Source: Leisingera thetidis (GTDB lineage: Bacteria; Pseudomonadota; Alphaproteobacteria; Rhodobacterales; Rhodobacteraceae). From it: a stretch of 64,000 nucleotides of DNA. A program made the translations under genes and the position numbers. Each line of letters starts with the position of its first letter. The first letter of the stretch is position 1. The stretch lies in contig NZ_CP109787.1 in NCBI RefSeq assembly GCF_025857195.1, forward strand, positions 1,491,501-1,555,500, in the 5' to 3' direction. The notes below the pieces were generated by a model. The model worked only from the letters and a program-made list of their open reading frames with translations, was not told the DNA's origin and searched no databases. Positions 9,272-17,878 of this stretch are shown here, in pieces.

Positions 9272-9634
9272 CGGAGCCTCCTGCGAAGAAGTGGACGGCG
9301 GAGCGGGCCGGCTGTCAACAGTGGCATCCGCTCCGCTGCAGAACGCTGAGGGGCGCGCCCGAGCCGAGGAGGGGGCGGATGCGCCCTCCCGTGGGGAGGG
9401 TCGGGCGCGGCCCGGGCTTGCAGCCCGTGCCAAGGGTTTTGCTGAGAAGCGCTTGAGGGGCAGGTGTGCCCCGCAAGACGCCATGTCCAGCGTGCTTGCC
9501 GCCGCTTGCGCGTCAAGGATGAACCCGTGCGGCGCATGGCGGTTCGGGGCTCCGCCGGTTCGCAAGCGAAACGCTCCCCCGGAGCGTTTCCAGGGAGCTT
9601 GCTTACCCCTTGACCCGCAATCAGCGGCGGGGTG
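9272..9634. other. intergenic region without a gene
   Basis: A 363-base stretch between the acetyltransferase start and the SDR stop. It holds several GC-rich inverted repeats (for example around 9411-9420 and 9569-9592) and one copy of the dispersed repeat family listed at 9442. No coding signal was found. Confidence 0.6.
9442..9618. repeat. dispersed intergenic repeat, copy A
   Basis: Shares an ordered set of blocks with copies at 20144 and 33469: GAGAAGCGCTT, a small hairpin (GGGGCAGGTGTGCCCC), AAGACGCC, a GTG-rich spacer, GCGTCAAGG, a variable hairpin section, and a closing CCCTTGACCCG. The CGTCAAGG and CCTTGAC blocks are inverted to each other. It ends 17 bases beyond the stop of the minus-strand SDR gene. 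Confidence 0.6.
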
Positions 9635-10390
9635 TCAGCGCATCCGCAGAGCGCCGTCGATGCGGATGACTTCGCCGTTGAGGTAGCCCATCTCGACGAT
9701 GAAACCGGCCAGGCGGCCGTATTCGCGCGGGTCGCCCAGGCGGGCCGGGTTGGGGACATCGGCGGCGAGCTGCTGCTGCACCTCTTCCGGCAGGCCGGCC
9801 AGCATCGGAGTCATGAAGATGCCGGGCGCGATGGTCATCACCCGGATGCCGGAGGACGCGAGATCGCGGGCCATCGGCAGGCACATGCCCGCGACGCCGC
9901 CCTTGGAGGCGGCATAGGCGGCCTGGCCCTTCTGGCCGTCGAAAGCGGCGATGGAGGCGGTGTTGATGATCACGCCGCGGGCGCCGTCCTCTTCGGGGTC
10001 ATTTCTGGCGATCTCCACCGCGGCGAGGCGGGCAACGTTGAATGTGCCGACGAGGTTGATGTCGATGGTGCGCTGGAAGGCGTCGAGCGGATGCGGGCCG
10101 TCCTTGCCTGCGGTCTTGGCGCCGATGGCGATGCCGGCGCAGTTCACGCAGGCGGTGATCCGGCCCATCTGCTGAACCGCGTGGGCGATGGCGGCGGAGA
10201 CCGACTCTTCGCTGGTCACATCGGTCCGGGCAAAATGCCCGCCGATCTCCTGCGCCACCCCGGCGCCGCGTTCGGCGTCGCGGTCCAGGATCGTCACCTG
10301 GGCGCCTTGTTCGGCAAAGTAGCGCGCGGTGGCCTCGCCGAGGCCGGAGGCGCCGCCGGTGATGACGGCAGCTGTCTGAGCAAGTTTCAT
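9635..10390 (-). CDS. SDR family dehydrogenase, 3-hydroxyacyl-CoA dehydrogenase type II-like
   Basis: A 251-residue NAD(P)-dependent short-chain dehydrogenase. The Rossmann motif is TGGASGLGEA (~res 12-21), the NAD-specifying Asp lies in TILDRDAERG, the NAG-like motif is NCAGIAIG, and the catalytic pair is Y-x3-K in YAASKGG. The C-terminal NGEVIRIDGALRMR matches HSD17B10-type enzymes, which oxidise 3-hydroxyacyl-CoA in branched-chain amino acid and fatty acid breakdown. The RBS GGGAGGAG precedes the ATG. A palindromic operator lies 20 bases upstream, suggesting TetR-type control by a regulator not seen next door. Confidence 0.9.
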   Translation of the reverse strand: MKLAQTAAVITGGASGLGEATARYFAEQGAQVTILDRDAERGAGVAQEIGGHFARTDVTSEESVSAAIAHAVQQMGRITACVNCAGIAIGAKTAGKDGPHPLDAFQRTIDINLVGTFNVARLAAVEIARNDPEEDGARGVIINTASIAAFDGQKGQAAYAASKGGVAGMCLPMARDLASSGIRVMTIAPGIFMTPMLAGLPEEVQQQLAADVPNPARLGDPREYGRLAGFIVEMGYLNGEVIRIDGALRMR

Positions 10391-10409
10391 GAGCGGGGCT
10401 CCTCCCGGT

Positions 10410-10431
10410 TATATGAACATGCGTTCATATA
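10410..10431. promoter_or_regulatory. palindromic operator upstream of the SDR gene
   Basis: Arms TATATGAAC and GTTCATATA (9 of 9) flank the 4-base centre ATGC, 20 bases before the SDR start codon. The GAAC-n4-GTTC geometry is typical of TetR-family operators, including those of fatty-acid regulators. No TetR gene adjoins, so the binding protein is unknown. Confidence 0.55.
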
Positions 10432-10492
10432 AGGCGGGCAGGCTGCGCCTGTCCAGCGGGACGGGGCGTCGCGGCAGGGGCGCGCGCGGATG

Positions 10493-11416
10493 TCAGCCGG
10501 ACATCAGGCGGCGGTCGAGCGCTGCCAGAGGGCGCAGCAGGCGGCCCAGCGGCGGCCACCATCCCCAGGTGCCGCCCAGGCGGTGCAGCCGGGCGCCGGT
10601 GCCGAGTTTGAACCGGGCCAGCCCTGCGGCGTCCTCGGTGTTGATCAGCCCGAGGTCGAACTGACGGATGCCCTTGGCCGCCAGCCAGCAGGCGGCGTGC
10701 CACAACAGCAGGTTCTGGGCGCTGAGCTGTTTGCCGCGCGGGGTGGTGTGGGCGATGTGGTAGGTGGCACCGGTGCCATGCAGCAGGATCAGGATGGCGG
10801 CCACCGGCTCCTTGCCTGCAAAGGCCTGGAACAGCTTGGCCTTGCCCGGGTTCTGCTGCGCGTAGGCCAGGGTCAGGCCGATGGGCCAGCTGCGGTAGCC
10901 GCGGCCGGACTGCTGCCGGGCGTCGGCCTGGAACAGCCAGTGCCGCGGATCGGCGGGCAGGCTCTGGCGGCTGAGCCGCAGGGACTGGGCCTCGCCGTGC
11001 GTCAGCCGGTTGCGCCATTTCTGGTGCAATGCGGCGCGGCGCTGGTCCGGGCCGCCGGTGAGGTCGAGCAGCGCCGCATGCGCCGGGCTCATCAGCGGCA
11101 CCGCGCCGCTGCGGGCCAGCGCAGGCTCCGGTGTTTCGGGCGACAGGATCAGCGGGGTGCGGCCCAGCCCGTGGTCCTGCAGAGCCGCGCGCAGGGCGGC
11201 GGGGTCCGCAATGGCGGCGCGGTTCACCATCGCCAGCGGCAGCCCGCCCGGCAGGCGGCGGCGCAGCACCAGCATGTCCTGCAGCTGCGGCAGCGTCACC
11301 GGAGACTGCCCGCAAGCGCGCAGGGCGCGGGCGAATTCGTCCGATTGCTGCAGCGCGCGGGGGCGCAGGGCGGCATTGCCGCAGGGCGGGGAGGGAACCG
11401 GAGAGGCATCAAACAT
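10493..11416 (-). CDS. GNAT acetyltransferase with FemAB/BioF2-like fold
   Basis: A protein of about 307 residues with a C-terminal acetyltransferase domain (~res 140-300). Useful pieces are HQKWRNRLTHGE, SWPIGLTLAYA, a strand PVAAILILLHG, YHIAHTTPRG, and NLLLWHAACWLAAKGIRQFDLG, the last resembling the CoA-binding helix of FemAB-like aminoacyl/acyl transferases. The acceptor is unknown. I prefer the ATG at 11416 to a GTG at 11431, five codons upstream; both are plausible. It is divergent from a small membrane ORF. Confidence 0.75.
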   Translation of the reverse strand: MFDASPVPSPPCGNAALRPRALQQSDEFARALRACGQSPVTLPQLQDMLVLRRRLPGGLPLAMVNRAAIADPAALRAALQDHGLGRTPLILSPETPEPALARSGAVPLMSPAHAALLDLTGGPDQRRAALHQKWRNRLTHGEAQSLRLSRQSLPADPRHWLFQADARQQSGRGYRSWPIGLTLAYAQQNPGKAKLFQAFAGKEPVAAILILLHGTGATYHIAHTTPRGKQLSAQNLLLWHAACWLAAKGIRQFDLGLINTEDAAGLARFKLGTGARLHRLGGTWGWWPPLGRLLRPLAALDRRLMSG

Positions 11417-11462
11417 GTTTCCTATTAACACGCTGGAAACCTAAATGAGGGTTAATGGAGCC

Positions 11463-11600
11463 ATGAAACAGACAAAACAGATCATGGGGCAGGCGGCGGC
11501 CGCCCCCCGGATGACCAAAGCGGCGGCCCTGCTGATCGCAACCGGCCTGTCGGTGCCGGTATTTGCGCTGCTGACGCTGCTGGACACGCTGGCCTTCTGA
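11463..11600 (+). CDS. small putative membrane protein, 45 residues
   Basis: ATG at 11463, stop at 11600. The protein starts with a basic, polar stretch (MKQTKQIMGQ), then an Ala-rich linker, then a hydrophobic segment (AALLIATGLSVPVFALLTLL) long enough to cross the membrane once. A weak RBS (TGGAG) precedes the ATG. It is divergent from the FemAB-like gene and directly precedes a degenerate copy of the dispersed repeat. I do not recognise the family; it could be a real small membrane protein or chance. Confidence 0.4.
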   Translation: MKQTKQIMGQAAAAPRMTKAAALLIATGLSVPVFALLTLLDTLAF

Positions 11601-11610
11601 AACCGGGACG

Positions 11611-11690
11611 ACTCCCGCGCCCGCAGATGCAGCGGCTGCGCCGCTGAACCCTGGCGGCCTTGGGCTGGGCGCCGCTGCGCGGCGCGCTGC
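11611..11690. repeat. dispersed intergenic repeat, partial copy D
   Basis: Shares CTCCCGCGCCCGCAG and TGGCGGCCTTGGGC plus a GCGCCGCTGCGC-type hairpin with the first half of the copy at 20144. The second half (GAGAAGCGC...CCTTGACCCG) is missing, so this looks like a remnant. Confidence 0.5.
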
Positions 11691-11976
11691 CGGGCTGTGC
11701 GCAGGCGTGGCGCATACGGATCGGAACTCGTCCCAGGAACTGCTCACAGGTGTGGCGGCCCGTGAACCGCGCGCGCAAGTGCGGGGCAGGCAGCGCCCTG
11801 GGAGGGGCGGCTGCTTAGCACGCATCGTTTTTGAGGAGCGGTGAAGGGCGGGGTTGTCCTTGGGGCGGCTCCCCTGCTGGTCAGGCAGCGCGCATGGTTC
11901 GCTACGAAAGTTCAGGCTGATTGCCTCCAGAAGATACCTTCGGGAGGCTCTTCTTTCTTGCCATTGCCAACGGCTG

Positions 11977-11997
11977 AAACTATATGCCGTATAGTTT
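11977..11997. promoter_or_regulatory. palindromic operator before the RibD-like/TetR pair
   Basis: AAACTATA and TATAGTTT, an exact 8-bp inverted repeat around TGCCG, end 18 bases before the ATG at 12016. The TetR gene two positions downstream is the natural candidate to bind it and repress its own operon. Confidence 0.6.
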
Positions 11998-12015
11998 TAG
12001 AGCAAGGAGGTGTGA

Positions 12016-12552
12016 ATGACTACCGGGCATGTGTTTATTGCGACAAGCGTGGATGGATTTGTGGCCAGAAAAGACCATACGCTTGACTGGCTGGCCAAAA
12101 AGCCTGGCGTCGAAGGCGAGGATGGCGGCTTTGCCAATTTCATGGACAGCGTTGACGGGCTGATCATGGGGTCCGGCTCGTTCCGCACCTTGCTTGGGTT
12201 TGAGCAGTGGGTTTACACCAAACCGGTCATTGTTCTGAGCAGCAGTTTGACCGGCGCGGATATTCCAAAGCACCTGCAGACCAAGGTTCGCTTGAGCCGT
12301 TCCTCACCCAAGGCGCTGATGCAGGAACTTGATCAGGAAGGGTGGAAGCGCGCCTATGTCGATGGCGGCAAGATTGTGCAATCGTTCCTTCGGGAGGGGC
12401 TGATTTCCGATCTGACAATCACATCGGTTCCGATTCTGATCGGAGAGGGAATCCCGCTGTTCGGCACTGTCGAGGCGGATATTGATCTTGAGCTGATGCA
12501 CTCGCGGCAGCTTGCAACCAGCATGATTCAAACAACTTATCGCGTAGTGTGA
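12016..12552 (+). CDS. dihydrofolate reductase family protein (RibD C-terminal domain)
   Basis: A 178-residue RibD_C/DHFR-like reductase: HVFIATSVDGFVARKDHT at the start, MGSGSFRTL (~res 55), VDGGKIVQSFLREGLISD and PILIGEGIPLF near the end. These NAD(P)H-binding proteins are widespread and mostly of unknown substrate; they are not the housekeeping DHFR. A very strong Shine-Dalgarno (AAGGAGGTG) precedes the ATG. The gene is visibly lower in GC than its neighbours (about 52% in the 60 bases from 12181, against 67% in the 60 bases from 13501 in tyrS), which suggests transfer. The TetR gene starts 3 bases after its stop. Confidence 0.88.
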   Translation: MTTGHVFIATSVDGFVARKDHTLDWLAKKPGVEGEDGGFANFMDSVDGLIMGSGSFRTLLGFEQWVYTKPVIVLSSSLTGADIPKHLQTKVRLSRSSPKALMQELDQEGWKRAYVDGGKIVQSFLREGLISDLTITSVPILIGEGIPLFGTVEADIDLELMHSRQLATSMIQTTYRVV

Positions 12553-12555
12553 CAC

Positions 12556-13113
12556 ATGGGCGGACGGATGGGGCGCCCGCCCAAAGCGGGAAGAACGCTC
12601 AGCAGGGCGGATGTTTTGGCTGAGGCCTTGCGGCTGCTCGATACGGGCGGCCAGTCAGCGCTGACCTTCAAAGCCCTCGGCGCAGCGCTGGAGATCACCC
12701 CCATGGCGGTTGCTCATCATGTGGGCAGCCGCCAGAACATGATGGAATTGCTTGTAAAGATGGTTTTCGAGGGCGTCGAGGCGCAGCCGGAGGCTGCAAC
12801 GCCAGCCCTTCGCATTCGAGAGCTTGCACATCGGTATTGCGCGCGCGTGATCCGCCATCCTGCATTGGTGACGTCCATTCTGGAAAATCCCGGCCTGTTC
12901 GGCGGCTCCGTGCAGGCGCTGACTGAAAAGCTGAAGCTCGAAATCCTGGCGGCGGGGGGTGACGGCGCAGAAGCAGATGCCGTTCTGGACTTGATCGTCG
13001 ATTACACGCACGGGTTTGCATTTGCGGCAGCGGCCGACCCGGACCGCTCGCTTTCCCTAGACGATTACGCAGTCAGGATTGACTGGATTCTCGACCGGAT
13101 GGCGAAGATCTGA
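12556..13113 (+). CDS. TetR/AcrR family transcriptional regulator
   Basis: A 185-residue one-component repressor. The N-terminal HTH spans ~res 15-60 (SRADVLAEALRLLDTGG, LTFKALGAALEITPMAVAHHV); the ligand-binding half is poorly conserved, as usual. It is tightly coupled to the RibD-like gene (3-base gap), so it most likely represses that gene and itself through the palindrome at 11977. The inducer is unknown. The stop codon lies inside a long palindrome. Confidence 0.88.
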   Translation: MGGRMGRPPKAGRTLSRADVLAEALRLLDTGGQSALTFKALGAALEITPMAVAHHVGSRQNMMELLVKMVFEGVEAQPEAATPALRIRELAHRYCARVIRHPALVTSILENPGLFGGSVQALTEKLKLEILAAGGDGAEADAVLDLIVDYTHGFAFAAAADPDRSLSLDDYAVRIDWILDRMAKI

Positions 13114-13144
13114 CTGCACGGCTCCGCAGGGAGCCGTGCAGTCA
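13111..13144. terminator. stem-loop overlapping the TetR stop codon
   Basis: Arms of 15 bp (TGACTGCACGGCTCC and its exact complement) enclose GCAG. The first three bases are the TetR stop codon. It probably terminates the RibD-like/TetR transcript; a short TGTTT follows. tyrS is convergent and ends 50 bases away, so the hairpin may serve both directions. Confidence 0.65.
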
Positions 13145-13193
13145 ATGTTTATCCTCGGGGGCTTGGCCCGGAGGCTGCCCTTTTCGCGGCCCG

Positions 13194-14447
13194 TCAGCCG
13201 GCCAGCTGCACCAGCGCGTGGCGTTTCTTGCCTGCGCTCAGCTTGATCGGCGAGGACAGCGCGCCCGCGTCGATCATCAGGCCCGCGTCGGTCAGCGGCT
13301 GGTCGTCCAGGCGGGCGCCGTTTTCCGCGATCAGACGCTTGGCGTCCTTGCCGGATTTGGCCAGACCCGATTTCACGATCAGCTGCACGATCGAGATGCC
13401 GTCGCCGAGATCCGCAGGCGACAGGGTCAGGGTGGGCAGGTCGTCGCCGACGCCGCCTTTCTCGAACACCTCGCGGGCGGTGGCCTCGGCTGCTGCCGCC
13501 GCGTCGGCGCCGTGCAGCAGCTTGGTCACCTCGTTGGCGAGGATCACCTTGCCCTCGTTGATCTCGGAGCCCTGCAGCGCGCCGAGGCGCTCGCATTCGT
13601 CGACCGGCAGCTCGGTGTAGAGCTTGAGGAAGCGGCCGACGTCGGCGTCGGTGGTGTTGCGCCAGAACTGCCAGAACTCATACGGGGAAAGCATCTCGCC
13701 GTTGAGCCAGATCGCGCCGCCCTGGGACTTGCCCATCTTGCGGCCGTCCGAGGTGGTCAGCAGCGGCGAGGTGAGGCCGTAGACCTCATGGTCGATCACC
13801 CGGCGGGTGAGGTCGATGCCGTTGACGATGTTGCCCCACTGGTCGGAACCGCCCATCTGCAGGACGCAGCCGTAGCGGCGGTTCAGCTCCATGAAGTCAT
13901 AGGCCTGAAGGATCATGTAGTTGAATTCGAGGAACGACAGCGACTGCTCGCGGTCGAGGCGCGATTTCACGGACTCAAACGACAGCATCCGGTTCACCGA
14001 GAAATGGCGGCCGATATCGCGCAGGAATTCGAGGTAGTTCAGGTTGTCGAGCCATTCCGCGTTGTTGAGCATGATGGCGTCGTTTTCGCCCGCGCCGTAG
14101 GTGAGGTAGTTGGCGAAGACCTTGCGCATGCCGGCGATATTGGCGTCGATCTGTTCGGGGCCCAAGAGCGGGCGCTCGTCCGAGCGGAACGAGGGGTCGC
14201 CCACCTTGGTGGTGCCGCCGCCCATCAGGGTGATCGGTTTATGGCCGGTCTTTTGCAGCCAGCGCAGCATCATGATGTTGAGGAGATGCCCGACATGCAG
14301 CGACTGCGCGGTGGCATCATAACCGATATAGGCAGGCTGAACCCCCTTCAGCAGCGCCTCGTCCAGGCCCTGGTAATCGGTGCAGTCGGCCAGATAGCCG
14401 CGTTCCATCATCACTGCGATGAAATCCGATTTGGGAGTGTAGGTCAT
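13194..14447 (-). CDS. tyrS: tyrosine--tRNA ligase
   Basis: Class I aminoacyl-tRNA synthetase that charges tRNA-Tyr. The HIGH-type motif is LHVGHLLN (~res 50) and the KMSKS-type loop is [10 protein letters not shown]. The tyrosine pocket appears in YIGYDATA and [12 protein letters not shown]-terminal S4 domain (residues ~350-417, [22 protein letters not shown]) binds the tRNA. The length of 417 residues is normal. It is divergent from anmK, an arrangement frequent in Rhodobacteraceae. Confidence 0.97.
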   Translation of the reverse strand: MTYTPKSDFIAVMMERGYLADCTDYQGLDEALLKGVQPAYIGYDATAQSLHVGHLLNIMMLRWLQKTGHKPITLMGGGTTKVGDPSFRSDERPLLGPEQIDANIAGMRKVFANYLTYGAGENDAIMLNNAEWLDNLNYLEFLRDIGRHFSVNRMLSFESVKSRLDREQSLSFLEFNYMILQAYDFMELNRRYGCVLQMGGSDQWGNIVNGIDLTRRVIDHEVYGLTSPLLTTSDGRKMGKSQGGAIWLNGEMLSPYEFWQFWRNTTDADVGRFLKLYTELPVDECERLGALQGSEINEGKVILANEVTKLLHGADAAAAAEATAREVFEKGGVGDDLPTLTLSPADLGDGISIVQLIVKSGLAKSGKDAKRLIAENGARLDDQPLTDAGLMIDAGALSSPIKLSAGKKRHALVQLAG

Positions 14448-14591
14448 AACATGCCTCGGTTTCTAGGTTTTGCACCTTGCTCCTATAAATCGCATTTGTG
14501 CCGGTTGGAACCTGTTTTCCCGGCAAATGATGCGCTGTAGTATCACGCCGAACGGGCGGCACGGCCCGGATCCTTGGAAGGGGCGGGGGCG

Positions 14592-15701
14592 ATGAGCAAG
14601 GCCATTGCAAAAACGGGTGCAGTGCGGGCGCTGGGAGCGATGAGCGGCACTTCGCTGGACGGGGTGGATGCCGCCGTGGTGGTGACAGACGGCGCGCGCA
14701 TTCACGGGTTTGGCGAGAGCAGTTACCGCGAATATACCGCTGCGGAGCGCAGCGTGCTGCGGGCCGGGCTGGGCAAGTGGACCGGACCGGAGGTGGACGC
14801 TGCGGCAGAGGTCTGCGATGCCGCCCATGCCGAGGTACTGGCCGGGTTCCCGGAGGCCGAGATCATCGGCTTTCACGGCCAGACCCTGGCCCATGCGCCG
14901 CGGCGGCAGGGCACCCTGCAGGTGGGCGACGGGGCGGCGCTGGCGGAGCGGCTGGGCAAGCCGGTGGTGTGGGACTTCCGCTCCGACGATGTGTCGATGG
15001 GCGGCGAGGGCGCGCCGCTGGCGCCGTTTTTTCATTTTGCCTGCGCGAAATACATCGGCGCCACGCGCCCCTTGTGCTTCCTCAACCTCGGCGGGGTCGG
15101 CAATCTGACCTATGCGGATCCGCGCTTTGACCGCCCCGAAGAGCCCGGCGCACTGCTGGCGTTCGACACCGGCCCGGCCAATGCGCCGGTCAACGATCTG
15201 GTGCAGGAGCGGCTGGGCATTCCCTGGGATGCGGACGGCAGGGTGGCGCGGTCGGGCACCGTGGAAACCGGTGCGCTGGAGCTGTTCCTGGCGGAGCCGT
15301 ATTTTGCAAGAATGCCGCCCAAATCGCTGGACCGGAACGATTTTGCCGAGATGGTGACGCTGGTGCGCGAGCTTAACAATGCCGATGCTGCCGCCACGCT
15401 GACGGCAATGTGCGCAGCCAGCGTGGCCCAGGGGATGGAGCATTGCCCGGAGCCGCCGGAAGTGGTTCTGGCCACTGGCGGCGGGCGGCACAATCCGGTG
15501 CTGATGCAGATGCTGCGGGTCTCGCTCGACTGCGAGGTGAAGCCGGTGGAGGATGCGGGTCTGGACGGCGACATGCTGGAGGCGCAGGCCTTTGCCCATC
15601 TGGCAGTGCGGGTGGCCCGCGGGCTGCCCACATCGGCGCCCGGCACCACCGGGGTGCGCGCCTGTGTCGGCGGCGGCGTGGTGAGCGTGCCGGGGGTGTG
15701 A
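14592..15701 (+). CDS. anmK: anhydro-N-acetylmuramic acid kinase
   Basis: Phosphorylates and opens 1,6-anhydro-MurNAc released during peptidoglycan recycling, giving MurNAc-6-phosphate. The family opening [16 protein letters not shown] is followed by the [11 protein letters not shown] and [10 protein letters not shown] signatures, [13 protein letters not shown], and a C-terminal ATGGGRHNP. It is 369 residues long. I use the ATG at 14592 rather than a TTG six codons upstream; a G-rich RBS (AAGGGG) precedes it. The next gene begins 5 bases after its stop. Confidence 0.95.
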   Translation: MSKAIAKTGAVRALGAMSGTSLDGVDAAVVVTDGARIHGFGESSYREYTAAERSVLRAGLGKWTGPEVDAAAEVCDAAHAEVLAGFPEAEIIGFHGQTLAHAPRRQGTLQVGDGAALAERLGKPVVWDFRSDDVSMGGEGAPLAPFFHFACAKYIGATRPLCFLNLGGVGNLTYADPRFDRPEEPGALLAFDTGPANAPVNDLVQERLGIPWDADGRVARSGTVETGALELFLAEPYFARMPPKSLDRNDFAEMVTLVRELNNADAAATLTAMCAASVAQGMEHCPEPPEVVLATGGGRHNPVLMQMLRVSLDCEVKPVEDAGLDGDMLEAQAFAHLAVRVARGLPTSAPGTTGVRACVGGGVVSVPGV

Positions 15702-15705
15702 CGCG

Positions 15706-16359
15706 GTGCCGGGGCACAGCGAACTGGACACTCTGGGCCGCTGCTGGCTGAGGCAGGTACTGACACCTGCGACTCTTGCCCGGCTGGACATGTGCTATTC
15801 CGGTTTCGGCGAGGCCGGAGCGCGGATTTCAGACTTGGCGCCGTTTAATGCGCCGGAGATCCGGCAGGCCCTGCACTGGATGCGGCCGGATCCCTTTGCC
15901 ACCCGGGCGGTGGCCTTTGACAAGGCAGAGGGCCGGAACTGGTCGCTGCCCTGGCATCAGGACCGGGTCATCGCGGTGAAGGAGAAGCTGGAAACGCCCT
16001 TGGCCCGGAACTGGTCCTGCAAGGGGGGAGTCTGGCACTGCGAACCGCAGGACGCTGTCCTTGGAAGAATGCTATTTGTCCGCCTGTATCTGGATGACGT
16101 CTCGGAACAGACCGGCGGCATGCAAATGGCGCTGGGCAGCCACAAAAGGGGTGTTCTGAAGAAGAAAGAGGTGCAGGCGCTGGCAGCAGGTTGCAATCAG
16201 GAAACTGAACAGGCCCGGCGCGGTGACATGCTGGTCATGGACATGCTGCTGGTGCACAGGTCTTTGCCGGCGCAGTCGCAGCAGCCCCGGAGGGTGATCA
16301 GGGCGGACTACGCAAACAGCGCCTTGCCTGCACCGCTTGCATGGGCGGCCGAAGGCTGA
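15706..16359 (+). CDS. phytanoyl-CoA dioxygenase (PhyH) family protein
   Basis: A 217-residue Fe(II)/2-oxoglutarate dioxygenase-like protein. The iron-binding triad is probably WHQDRV (H-x-D, ~res 84-86) and the distal His in LLVHRSLP; an Arg for 2-oxoglutarate lies in RRVIRADY. PhyH-type enzymes hydroxylate diverse small molecules, so the substrate cannot be inferred. It starts with GTG five bases after anmK and is likely cotranscribed. It is shorter than many family members (250-300 residues). Confidence 0.78.
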   Translation: MPGHSELDTLGRCWLRQVLTPATLARLDMCYSGFGEAGARISDLAPFNAPEIRQALHWMRPDPFATRAVAFDKAEGRNWSLPWHQDRVIAVKEKLETPLARNWSCKGGVWHCEPQDAVLGRMLFVRLYLDDVSEQTGGMQMALGSHKRGVLKKKEVQALAAGCNQETEQARRGDMLVMDMLLVHRSLPAQSQQPRRVIRADYANSALPAPLAWAAEG

Positions 16360-16387
16360 CCGTCTGCGCCTCACCCGGCTGCAAGCG

Positions 16388-16435
16388 CAAGAATTTTCAG
16401 AAAATTCTTGCCAAATTTCTTAAGCAAGAAATTTG
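16388..16435. terminator. two tandem perfect hairpins between convergent genes
   Basis: Hairpin 1 (16388-16410) has arms CAAGAATTTT/AAAATTCTTG around CAG. Hairpin 2 (16412-16435) has arms CAAATTTCTT/AAGAAATTTG around AAGC. They sit between the PhyH-like and desaturase stop codons and probably terminate both strands. The A/T-rich stems stand out in this GC-rich DNA. Confidence 0.6.
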
Positions 16436-16453
16436 CCGCCTGCGGCGGGCGGG

Positions 16454-17356
16454 TCAGCGGGGAAGCTGGCGGAGGTAATCTGCGGTGAAGGCGCCATAGC
16501 CGTGCGACATCGATGCCAGATGGGCCCGGGTGATGGCATGGAAGGCGGGCAGCTGGTGGAAGGGCACGGCCGGGAAGGCATGATGCTCGGCGTGATAGGG
16601 CATGTTCCAGGCCAGAAAACGCACCAGCCGGTTGGTCAGCGTGGTGCGGGAGTTTTCCAGCATGTTGGCAACCGGCGGGCAAAGGCCGTGCTCGGCCAGG
16701 AGATACGCCCGCAGGAACGGCTGGCCGATCAGCAGCGGCAGGAGCCACAGCCACAGGACCAGCGGCGACACCAGCAGCGTCAGCAGCGCGGCTGCATGGA
16801 CCGCCAGCAGCACCCGTGCCTCAAGCCGCATCGCTGCGTGGCGGCGCTGCGGCAGATACGGCGCGTCCATGGTGCCAAAGGCGTTGCGCCACAGCGTCAG
16901 CGCCATGCCGCGCCAGTAGCCCCAGCCGCTGAGATACCGCAGCCATTGCGGCAGGGTCTCCGGGCGGGGGCCATGCTCCAGTTCCGGATCGCGGTCCGGG
17001 TCATTGGTGAATTTGTGGTGCGCCAGATGGAAATAGCGGAACCAGACAAAAGGCAGGGCGATGGCCAATGCGCAGACATGGCCCGCAGCCTCGTTCAGCC
17101 ATCTGCTGCGGAACGGCGTCTGGTGGGTGCATTCGTGGCTCAGCGTGAACAGGAACACCAGCAGCACCCCCTGCGGCAGCATCAGCAGCGGCCATAACGG
17201 CGCTTGCAGCGCGATGCCTGCCGTGCAGGCGGCAAGGGCACCGAGGTAAAGCGCCAGATGCCTGAGCCCGGCAGTATTGGAGCGCGCCGTCAGCGCCGCC
17301 CTGGTATCCGGCGCCAGCGCTGTGACGACAGAGGTGTGATCCGAAGGTGCAGGCAT
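16454..17356 (-). CDS. fatty acid desaturase
   Basis: A membrane di-iron desaturase of 300 residues. All three histidine boxes are visible: HECTHQ, HLAHHKF and HAEHHAFP. Hydrophobic segments flank them (LALYLGALAACTAGIAL, LLTLLVSPLVLWLWLLPLLI). It introduces double bonds or hydroxyls into acyl chains or carotenoid-like lipids; the substrate is not evident. I start at the ATG at 17356 (MPAPSDHTS) rather than a TTG twelve codons upstream. It is followed on the same strand by no other gene; the cupin gene lies upstream. Confidence 0.87.
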   Translation of the reverse strand: MPAPSDHTSVVTALAPDTRAALTARSNTAGLRHLALYLGALAACTAGIALQAPLWPLLMLPQGVLLVFLFTLSHECTHQTPFRSRWLNEAAGHVCALAIALPFVWFRYFHLAHHKFTNDPDRDPELEHGPRPETLPQWLRYLSGWGYWRGMALTLWRNAFGTMDAPYLPQRRHAAMRLEARVLLAVHAAALLTLLVSPLVLWLWLLPLLIGQPFLRAYLLAEHGLCPPVANMLENSRTTLTNRLVRFLAWNMPYHAEHHAFPAVPFHQLPAFHAITRAHLASMSHGYGAFTADYLRQLPR

Positions 17357-17401
17357 ATGGATAGAATGGCCCGGCCGGCCGGTGCGGCGCAAGGCCCGGA
17401 G

Positions 17402-17821
17402 TCAGCCGTGCGGGATCTCGAAGCCGGGTTCCGCCAGCTCGAATCCGTCGAATTGGAAACCGGGGGAGACAGTGCAGCTCACCAGCGTGAAGCCGCCGGT
17501 GCTACGGGCGGCTTGCCAGTGCCCCTTGGGCACGATCAGCTGCGGCGCGCCATTGGCCAGGTCCGGGCTGAGCAGGCGGTCTGCTGCCGGGCCTTCCTCT
17601 GACGCTGCCATCGACAGCACCAGTGGCGCACCCGCGTGGTAAAGCCAGATCTCGGTGGCATCGACACGGTGCCAGTGGCTGCGCTCGCCCTGCTGCAACA
17701 GGAAGTAAATACAGGTGCCTGTGGGCCGCCCTTCGTTCTCTGCCCGCCAGGTTTCCCGGAACCAGCCGCCTTCGGGGTGCTGCTGCAGGCCGAGGTGCCG
17801 GATGATCTGATCGGCGGTCAT
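17402..17821 (-). CDS. cupin domain protein, DUF985 family
   Basis: A 139-residue cupin of the YML079w/DUF985 type: [12 protein letters not shown] near the N-terminus, [24 protein letters not shown] carrying the cupin histidines, then [12 protein letters not shown] and [17 protein letters not shown]. The fold resembles sugar epimerases but the activity of this family is uncertain. The frame remains open far upstream across selO on the other strand, but the protein family starts at [13 protein letters not shown] (17821). It is divergent from selO, with 57 bases between the start codons. Confidence 0.88.
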   Translation of the reverse strand: MTADQIIRHLGLQQHPEGGWFRETWRAENEGRPTGTCIYFLLQQGERSHWHRVDATEIWLYHAGAPLVLSMAASEEGPAADRLLSPDLANGAPQLIVPKGHWQAARSTGGFTLVSCTVSPGFQFDGFELAEPGFEIPHG

Positions 17822-17878
17822 GTCTGTTCTCTCCGCATTGGCGCTGGTAAATCTCCATCGCAAGCATATGTTTGGGCC

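Larger units (their letters stand above)
11601..12015. other. intergenic region without a gene
   Basis: A 415-base stretch. The first ~90 bases hold a partial copy of the dispersed repeat. The middle has no coding signal. The last 60 bases hold an operator-like palindrome and a strong Shine-Dalgarno sequence for the downstream RibD-like gene. Base composition drops towards the 3' end, matching the lower-GC genes that follow. Confidence 0.55.

Noticed and set aside
15706..16359. Possible role of the PhyH-like protein as ectoine hydroxylase
   Set aside because: It is too short, lacks any neighbouring ectoine genes and follows anmK; only a family-level call is supported.
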